From Blepharisma japonicum (Eukaryota; Ciliophora; Heterotrichea; Heterotrichida; Blepharismidae): a stretch of 64,000 nucleotides of DNA. The stretch spans positions 1 to 64,000 of the forward strand of contig CATKHK010000099.1 of assembly GCA_949751835.1 (NCBI GenBank), written 5' to 3'. Below are positions 57,157 through 64,000 of this stretch, one piece after another. A program made the translations under genes and the position numbers. Each line of letters opens with the position of its first letter. The stretch's first letter is position 1. The notes beneath the pieces were generated by a model, which saw only the letters and a list, made by a program, of their open reading frames with translations, did no database searches and was not told the origin of the DNA.

Positions 57157-58326
57157 ATGGAATCAGTGACATTCGAGAGTTCTGAAGACATCAGGGTTGT
57201 ACCTTCTTTTGACTTATTAGGCCTTCGAGAAGACCTTTTAAGAGGGATCTACAGTTATGGCTTTGAAAAACCATCAGCTGTCCAACAAAGAGCGATTTTG
57301 CCAATAATTGAAGGAAGAGATGTGATTGTGCAAAGCCAGGCAGGAACTGGTAAAACATGCGTTTTCTGTGTCGCAGCTTTGCAAAGCCTTGACTTATCAG
57401 TCAGAGAGCCTCAATGTTTGATCCTTTCTCCTACAAGAGAGCTTGCAGAGCAAAGCCAAAGAGTGGCTATGGCTCTCGGCGACTATATGAGTGTCCAAGT
57501 TCATGCTTGCATAGGTGGTAAATCCCTTGCGGAGGACATCAGAAGGCTTGACCATGGGGTTCATATAGTTTCTGGCACTCCTGGGCGAGTTTTTGATATG
57601 ATCCAGCGTCGAAATCTCCGAACCCGATCAATTCGTCTGCTAATTCTTGACGAAGCTGATGAAATGCTTAGCAAAGGCTTTAAAGATCAAGTCTATGACA
57701 TCTATAGATACCTCCCCTTTAATACCCAATGCATTGTGGTCTCTGCGACCCTCCCTAAAGAAATCCTTATCATGACTGAAAATTTCATGAAAAATCCTGT
57801 CAAAATTCTTGTAAAAAGAGACGAACTTTCCTTGGAAGGAATCAAGCAGTTTTTTGTAGCTGTAGAAAAGGAAGAATGGAAATTTGACACGCTTTGCGAC
57901 TTATATGATACTTTAGTTATTACACAAGCTGTTATTTTTGTGAATACAAGAAGAAAAGTAGAATGGCTTACTTCAAAGATGAGAGAAGCTAACTTTACAG
58001 TAGCCATGATGCATGGAGAAATGCCACAGAAAGAAAGAGACGCAATTATGGAGGATTTTAGGAGTGGGACTAGCAGGGTGTTAATTGCGACTGATATATG
58101 GGGTAGAGGGCTGGATGTGCAGCAGGTCTCACTTGTGATTAATTATGATATCCCAACCAATAGAGAACTATATATACATAGAATCGGGAGAAGTGGGAGA
58201 TATGGAAGAAAAGGAGTTGCTATTAATTTGGTGAGAAATGAAGATGTGAGGCTGTTGAGGGATATTGAACAATATTATTCGACACAGATTGATGAGATGC
58301 CAAAAGATATTGCTGAGCTCATTTAA
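57157..58326 (+). CDS. EIF4A3: eIF4A3/Fal1-type DEAD-box RNA helicase (exon junction complex)
   Basis: 389 residues, no intron. All helicase motifs are present: Q motif ([11 protein letters not shown]), motif I AQ-like SQAGTGKT, Ia PTRELA, GG, Ib [50 protein letters not shown]. The segment [20 protein letters not shown] and the C-terminus [19 protein letters not shown] are diagnostic of eIF4A3 rather than eIF4A1. In other eukaryotes it anchors the exon junction complex after splicing and acts in rRNA processing. Here spliced introns are 15-16 nt, which makes the EJC interesting. Confidence 0.96.
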   Translation: MESVTFESSEDIRVVPSFDLLGLREDLLRGIYSYGFEKPSAVQQRAILPIIEGRDVIVQSQAGTGKTCVFCVAALQSLDLSVREPQCLILSPTRELAEQSQRVAMALGDYMSVQVHACIGGKSLAEDIRRLDHGVHIVSGTPGRVFDMIQRRNLRTRSIRLLILDEADEMLSKGFKDQVYDIYRYLPFNTQCIVVSATLPKEILIMTENFMKNPVKILVKRDELSLEGIKQFFVAVEKEEWKFDTLCDLYDTLVITQAVIFVNTRRKVEWLTSKMREANFTVAMMHGEMPQKERDAIMEDFRSGTSRVLIATDIWGRGLDVQQVSLVINYDIPTNRELYIHRIGRSGRYGRKGVAINLVRNEDVRLLRDIEQYYSTQIDEMPKDIAELI

Positions 58327-58683
58327 TTGAACAAATAATAATTTTGAAAGAAAAAATAAAATTTATGAAATTGTGATTGGCCATTTATAATTTTCAAAGT
58401 TAAAATACTTCTTATTAGGGTTAAATTAAAATTAAGAATAAGAAAATATAAGATTTTTTAGAAGTTTATGCATAATTATTTAAACTAGATTGGGCTTGAG
58501 TCATTTATGTGGAGATTCCTTTAAAATTTATTTTAGTAACTAATCATTTATCATTAAAAAAGATAAGAGTAAAATTTACAGAAGAAACTTATAAAACATT
58601 ATCAGGACTGTAAATAGAGAAACTCTAATAATTCTTTTATTTATCAAATTATTCAATTAAAATTTTTTAAATATAAATAACTG
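58327..58683. other. AT-rich intergenic stretch
   Basis: Lies between two plus-strand genes. No open frame, repeat or RNA gene was recognised. Confidence 0.5.
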
Positions 58684-59718
58684 ATGCCTCCAAAAACTGC
58701 AGGGAAACCTGGAGGTCGATCCAAAAAAGACATGCTTCAAGACGAAACCACAGAAAAAGTCTATAGAATGTACAGAAAAAATCTCCAAGCAGCTGGTCTT
58801 TCCATGCCGCGTAAGCTAATAGAAAAATTCATTATTTTAAGAGATGAAAAAACACCAGGAAATCTAGAAGAGCTCGCCCTTTGAGAAAACATAGGTCCAG
58901 AAGGAATGAAATGTCTAGCAGATGCCTTAAGAGAATATGACTATAAGTACTTAAAAGAAGTCCATTTATGGGATGCTGGAATCGAGGATGAAGGTGCAAG
59001 ATCTCTTTCCATGTATTTAGTAAACGCCATCTCAATGAGGACTATAGAAATTGTGAATAGTAAGATCAGTCCTTTAGGCTGTGAGTTCATAGGCCAGATT
59101 TTTGGTATCGGCTCAAGGAATTTTATATTGAGCTTAAAGCTAGATTACAATAACTTTGGCGACGCTGGAGTAGAGCTGCTTTCTCGAGGGCTTCGGTTAA
59201 ACCAGACTCTATTTCATTTAAGCCTCGCTTTTTGTGGGATAACAGGAGAAGGAGCAAGATATATCATGGAAATCATCATTAATCAGCAGTGCAATATTAA
59301 GGATTTAAATCTTCAAGGGAATTGTTTAAGAAACCAAGGAGTCGTTATTTTATTTAGAGGTTTAATGATAAACAGCTCAGTTGTGTCAGTAGATTTGACT
59401 GATAACCAGTTTGGAGAAGAAGAATTAGTCCTGACAACACTAAGAAATTTGATTTTTACTAATAAATCACTGAAAAATTTGGATTTTACGCATAATGGTT
59501 TTTACGAGACTGGCGCACAATTTATTCTTGGGTTTTTGACTGAGAAAAATGAAGAAGGTGGAGACATTGTCTACGCCATAAATGAAATTAAGCTGCCAGA
59601 AAAAATCTCTAGAGACACTATTAAAGCAATTGAAAAAGCTATAAAAGATAACAAAAAGCTGAGGACTAAAGGGAAAAAGAAGAAAAAAGGGAAGAAGAAA
59701 GGCAAGAAAAAGAAATAA
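58684..59718 (+). CDS. Leucine-rich-repeat (RNI-type) protein with poly-Lys tail
   Basis: 344 residues, continuous with UGA (Trp) at 58882 (ELALWENIGPEGMKCLADAL). Repeats of ribonuclease-inhibitor type run from about 70 to 270: LKEVHLWDAGIEDEGARSLS, LKLDYNNFGDAGVELLSRGL, LFHLSLAFCGITGEGARYIM, KDLNLQGNCLRNQGVVILF and SVDLTDNQFGEEE. The last 20 residues are almost only Lys and Gly. Similar proteins occur in ciliary and cortical structures of protists, but no specific orthologue was recognised. Confidence 0.85.
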
Positions 59719-59776
59719 ACTTGCTAGTAATTTATTTTAAATATTTCTTATATAAAAAATTAGAAGACTTATTATA

Positions 59777-61768
59777 TTATGCGTCTTTACAAATCAAGCT
59801 TTTCATCATACTAATTTGGGACATCATCCCTTGGACATCTTCTTCATCTACCTTAAACTCAGTAAGTGTCAAATAAAACATTTCGGCGTAGCAATTGTAT
59901 TCTTTAACTGTAATTCCTTTTGCATGATGAGCAGCTCTTAATCTTCCTCTTAATTCTAAGTTAAAGCTCCCATGGAACATTTTAAACATTCCTTTTACGA
60001 TCATTTGGAAGCTTTCGATTTTTGAGTCTTTAAAATATTTATTTAGCTCTTCACAGCTCAATACTTTGTTATAAAGAGAAACTATAAATTTGCTCCAAAA
60101 AGTTTCCCCACCATATTTTGTAAATAAATTTATTTTTTTGGTTTTTGCGATATTTACATTCATTTTCATTTCTTCATAATTGTCTACAGCTTCTGAAAAA
60201 TATTTTCTTGTAGATAACACCACAGGACTTTCGTCATGTTTTTGTTCTCCAAATGGACATTTATCAAATTTTGTAACTGAAGCATGAGTAGGGGTCAAGT
60301 CTGGGAGGTGAGGCTGAAAGTTATTATAATTACTGAGATAATTTTGGATACTTTCTGACCTCGTCAATGACGAATGAGTAATTTTTTGTGAACTTAAGCG
60401 GTCTATTTTTTCATTAACTTTGTTAAACCTTTCATAAATATCGTTCATTTTTACAGTTGCTTTTCTTTTCTTAATCGGGCTCAGCCTTTCCATTGTGCTC
60501 CTTCTTTGAGCTTGTTTAGCTCTTGCAGTTCTTGGGTGGTTCATCTCGCTCATGCTGCCTGTATCAGTTCTGCATATCCCTGGGATGTCCATATCAGTTA
60601 ATTTTAATGGGTATCTTGGGCTATGCGCTTTATTATTTTTTTCCATATGCTTAGAATGGTCAATTAGATATTCTTTGCAGTCAAGCAAAAACCATTTATT
60701 ATTAATATCCTTCACAAAGTCAAGTACCAGTCCTTTTGTTTCTCTGTTAAATACATGATAAGTCAAAAACTCAGCCACCTCATTTACCATCTCATCAATT
60801 TCCTCAATTTTCCCAAAACTTTCACTAGCAAGACAGCTTGAGGTATCATTTGTGATGACTAAATATTCTTTGCATTTATTTCCATGAATTACCATATTTT
60901 TCTCAATTAAGTTGTCAAAATTTGTAGCAAATTTTGTGTCGTTGGAAAAGGTTTTAAAAATATCAGACTTCCTGGATTTATTTTTGGACATATAAGGGGA
61001 GCCAAATTGGTTTTCTCCTTTGGAAGATTTTTTGGATTTAAATGGATATGTAGGAGAAGGGCTAGGCAATGAGGCAAGAGAATATCGGAATCCAGCTGTA
61101 AGCTTCTTTCGTTTAGCTGTTAGTGTCCCTGAAGAGTTGTGTGTAAGTCTTTTTGTGGCTGCTTTTCTGTTTATTATAGTAAAATATTTATTTTTTGTCC
61201 CTTTTTTTCATAACACCCTTGTAATAGCTGACGGATTTGCTTGGCTTTGTATAAAAAATTGCATTAGAGCTTCTTCACTGCTAGAACTTCACAGTTTGGC
61301 TGCAGTTTCTTTTGAAAAAGCAACAACAATTTCTTTTGCAAAATTTTTAAAGCAGAAAGATGGGAAACCAGGGCTGCTGCTTGTGCTTTCCAGCTCAAAA
61401 AATTCTTTTTCCTCACATTCTCTTATTTCCACAATATTTTTTTTATTGGTTTGAATCAGCATAGGAGACGGTTCTGAATTTAGTCTAATAAGGGTTGTTG
61501 GGATATTAATATTTAGTTTAGCTGAGCTTGCATGTGTCGCAAGCAGACTAAAAAATTTGATTTCTTGGTGGTTAGGGGACTTTGGTAGAAGATTATTGAT
61601 TCTACTAATCATTGTGTTCCAGCTGATATCGGTGCCAATGCTATCTAAAATTTTGGTAGATTCAGTCAGTAGGGTTTTGATTTCTTCACTGAAAGCGTCA
61701 ATTCCATTTTCGTCGTTGGGATTTTGATGGTAGTCGTTTAGGTGTTCTAATATCCTTGGAATATCCAT
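59777..61768 (-). CDS. Large protein ending in a truncated-haemoglobin-like domain, copy 1
   Basis: 663 residues from ATG at 61768; UGA is Trp at two sites including the signature RVLWKKG. Residues 1-235 are a family-specific region: MDIPRILEHLNDY, EFFELESTSSSPGFPSFCFK and IQSQANPSAITRVLWKKGTK (about 173-192). A middle region (near 285-340) reads EEIDEMVNEVAEFLTYHVFN and DINNKWFLLDCKEYLIDH. Residues 548-663 align by eye with group-1 truncated haemoglobins: KYGGETFW, SLYNKVLSCEELNKYF (B10 Tyr and the VLADPRLAPFF region), GMFKMFHG, RLRAAHHAKGI (His about 614 at the proximal F8 site), then YNCYAEMFYLTL and the H helix. A haem-binding sensor is inferred. A decayed copy lies at 5188-5815. Confidence 0.78.
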
Positions 61769-62278
61769 TTAGTAAAGAAATGGAAGAGATGCAATTAAAT
61801 TCTTGTTTTTTATTTAGCAGAAAATATTATAGTCAGATATTTGATTATTTGATGAATAAGGGAGGATATTTTAGGGTGACTTTTTTAATTTTGATTTGAA
61901 GACGAGAGGTTAGGCAAAATAAAAGTTTATTAATTAAATATGTTTTCCAGAATTGGTGATAAATCCTAATATGCTATTTATATTTATTTTTCAATTTTTA
62001 TTTATATACCTCTCTTAGCTTTTTAACTAGCTTTCTAACACCAATAATTATTTCATGTAATATATTCAAGACTTTTATATATCGATACCCTATTCCCGAA
62101 GGCTAAGAAAGAGAATTAAAGTGTTAGAGCAAATCTTCCATCGTTTTTGAAACAAAATAATCATTATTCCTTATCCTCCCATTGAGCAGTTAAAAACCAT
62201 TGCTGATAATATGGCACAAATAATAAGATATAATAAAAAATCAATAAAAATGAATACATCTTAATTTATCAGCTGAAA
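61769..62278. other. AT-rich spacer between tandem globin-like genes
   Basis: About 510 bases separate the ATG of copy 1 from the UAA of copy 2. No open frame was recognised. Confidence 0.5.
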
Positions 62279-64000
62279 TTAAAGGGTTGACTTACATATT
62301 AGACTTTTCATTGATCTTATCTGTGACATAATTCCTTGTCTATCCTCTTCAACAATATTGAAATCCACTATTGTGTCCTCAAAAATATCAACATAGCAGT
62401 TGAACTCTAATTCACTAATCCCTTTCGCATAGTGAGCTACCCTAAGTCTTCTTCTTAAATCTAAATTAATATTTCCTTGAATAATCTTAAACATTCCGAC
62501 AATGATTTTTTCAAAGCTCTCCATTTTGCAGTCTTTGAAATGTCTGTTTAAAATATCGCATGCCAGCACCTTTTTATATAGCGAAATAATAAATTTATTC
62601 CAAAATTCAGCTCCACCGTATTTTTTTACGATATTTTGCTGCTTAACTTTGGCTGCTCTCACATTTGTTTTCATTTGTTCAAGATGATCAATCACTTCTG
62701 TAAAATGTTTTTTAATGTAAATAAGCTCATTGTCTACAATTGGTAGCTGGTCTGTGTGTAAATATGATTTTGATTCACTAAAAACGCGAGAAGTATTAGG
62801 GACTGGCGTTCCTCTATACGAAGGGTTCTGGCTATTAAAATTTTTGACATAATAGCTGATCCCTTCTTCTTTCCCTGAGATAAATGGATTCCTAGGTGTT
62901 TCAAGTGCAATCGGGTGATGTATTTTTTCATTAATCCTATTCAACCTTTCCATAAAATCTCTCTCTGTCAATGAAGAAGACTCAAATCTTCTTGGTTTTG
63001 ATCGTATTTTAAATGGACAAGTTTCAGGTTCAGCTTCTAATCTCGAATTTTCTTCAACTGTAGGTGTTAAAAATCTGGTTTCCGACTCACATCTTGGCTG
63101 GTGCACTTCTATTTTGGGTAAATTTAGTGGGGTTTTTGGTGTGTCCAACCTTAATGACGTCTTTTTTTCTTTCAGTTTTTCGTTATTTTGTTCAGTGCAG
63201 TGCTCTCGGCTGTCTAATAAAATTCAGCTGTTATTTTTGTCTTTTAAAAAATCAATCACGATCCCTTTAAGCTCGTTACGTTGAAATGCTTGGGAATTGA
63301 GGAAATCGACGATTTGGTCAACCATGAACTCGATTTCGTTTATTCTTGAAGAGCTTTTGCATGCATAGCAGCTTTCGGTGTTTCGGGTTAAAACAAAAAA
63401 TTCCTCGCTTGATTCCACTTGTCAATGAGGGATACTTCGCGTTGTGATTGGGCTGTAAGTGTCGGTTTCTTTATTCTTAAATAGAGATTTCAAGGAGTCA
63501 TGATGTATGGCTTCTTCATGCCACTCAAAAGGGCACATTGTTAAGTGTTTTCGCCGATTATTACGATTCAAAGGTACGGGAAGAGGAAAAGGATCAGGAT
63601 CTGGTTCTGGAGTTGGAGAAATTGAGGCTTGATGACTAATTAGATCTGTTGACTGTTTGCTTAGTCCTCCTCGTCTATGAGTTGGATTTGAAGAATTGCT
63701 AGGTTGTTTGTGTAATTTTTTTACAACTTTTTTACGATTTGTAATAGTGTAATATTTATTTTTAAATCCTTTTCTCCACAACACCCTGGTAATTGTAATA
63801 GGATTCGCATTGCTCTGCACATAGCTCTGAATTACTGCAGCAGTAAACGATGAATTCCATAACTCCAAAGCACTTTCTTCTGAAAATAAAGTGACAGGAT
63901 TTTTTCCTGATATTTTATAACAGAATAAAGGGAAATAATTATCATTTCCGATGCTTGGCAGACTGAAAAATTCATGCTCTGTGCATTGCTTGGATTGTAT
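62279..64000 (-). CDS. Large protein ending in a truncated-haemoglobin-like domain, copy 2 (5' end outside window)
   Basis: 573 residues are visible; the start lies beyond 64000. UGA codons are Trp. The visible N-terminal part matches copy 1: EHEFFSLPSIGNDNYFPLFC, then QSNANPITITRVLWRKGFKN and KYYTITNRK. The middle block is IEFMVDQIVDFLNSQAFQRN and GIVIDFLKDKNNSWILLDSR. The C-terminal 115 residues are the globin-like domain: KKYGGAEFWNKFIISLYKKV, LACDILNRHFKDCKMESF, GMFKIIQGNINLDLRRRLRV and AHYAKGISELEFNCYVDIF. The proximal-type His (RVAHYAKGI) is kept. Same strand and order as copy 1, so a tandem duplication. Protein divergence is high outside motif blocks, so it is not recent. Confidence 0.78.

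Noticed and set aside
1-64000. Bacterial or viral origin, CRISPR array, tRNA or rRNA genes
   Set aside because: Telomere, mini-introns and eukaryotic gene families exclude a bacterial source. No regularly spaced repeats, cloverleaf or rRNA-like GC-rich blocks were recognised by eye; a covariance-model scan would be needed to exclude small RNAs.

Overview
The window is eukaryotic and reads as the left end of a heterotrich-ciliate macronuclear chromosome, most likely Blepharisma or a close relative. It opens with 4.6 copies of the 8-base telomere unit CACCCTAA. Many long genes are coherent only when UGA is read as tryptophan, with UAA and UAG as stops (for example IFT144, FAM135, Nup98-Nup96, DCAF11). 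Ten introns are forced by in-frame UAA/UAG codons or by a frame change. Nine are exactly 15 nt and one is 16 nt, all GT...AG. The telomere unit, UGA=Trp and 15-16 nt introns together fit Blepharisma; Stentor shares the tiny introns but uses the standard code. The species call is inference.

Layout. Positions 1-6.1 kb are a subtelomeric graveyard: a telomere, a near-perfect 56-bp palindromic element, a B-box/coiled-coil/kelch gene cut short, a decayed SEC63 relic, a decayed copy of a globin-like family present intact at the far right end, and a decayed B-box fragment. At 6.1-8.4 kb lies one gene joining a secreted pepsin-like domain that has lost both catalytic Asp residues, a Gly/Ser linker, a transmembrane helix and a cytoplasmic RING-IBR-RING ubiquitin ligase. 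From 9.2 to 21.3 kb, four minus-strand paralogues of a small winged-helix-like family flank a 2,171-residue Ser/Thr-rich, probably GPI-anchored surface protein. From 22.4 to 64 kb the sequence is gene-dense and mostly housekeeping or ciliary: RNF170-like E3, NOP53, an R2R3-MYB protein, IFT144/WDR19, two unknown genes, a U-box protein, a FAM135-type lipase, kelch proteins (one a multi-domain membrane protein), NAA20, DCAF11, a parallel beta-helix protein, an AT-hook-like protein, a long coiled-coil protein, a P/U-type cyclin, a Nup98 autoprotease domain-Nup96 protein without FG repeats, VTA1/LIP5, FAM221, eIF4A3, a leucine-rich-repeat protein and two tandem large proteins ending in a truncated-haemoglobin-like domain.

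Themes. Ubiquitin biology is well represented (RBR receptor-like protein, RNF170-like, U-box, DCAF11). Ciliary or cortical biology is suggested by IFT144 and FAM221. Three lineage-specific families show local expansion and decay: winged-helix-like, globin-like and B-box/kelch. The most novel-looking items are the dead-protease-RBR fusion and the globin-like fusion family. No rRNA, tRNA, CRISPR array or intact transposase was recognised by eye.
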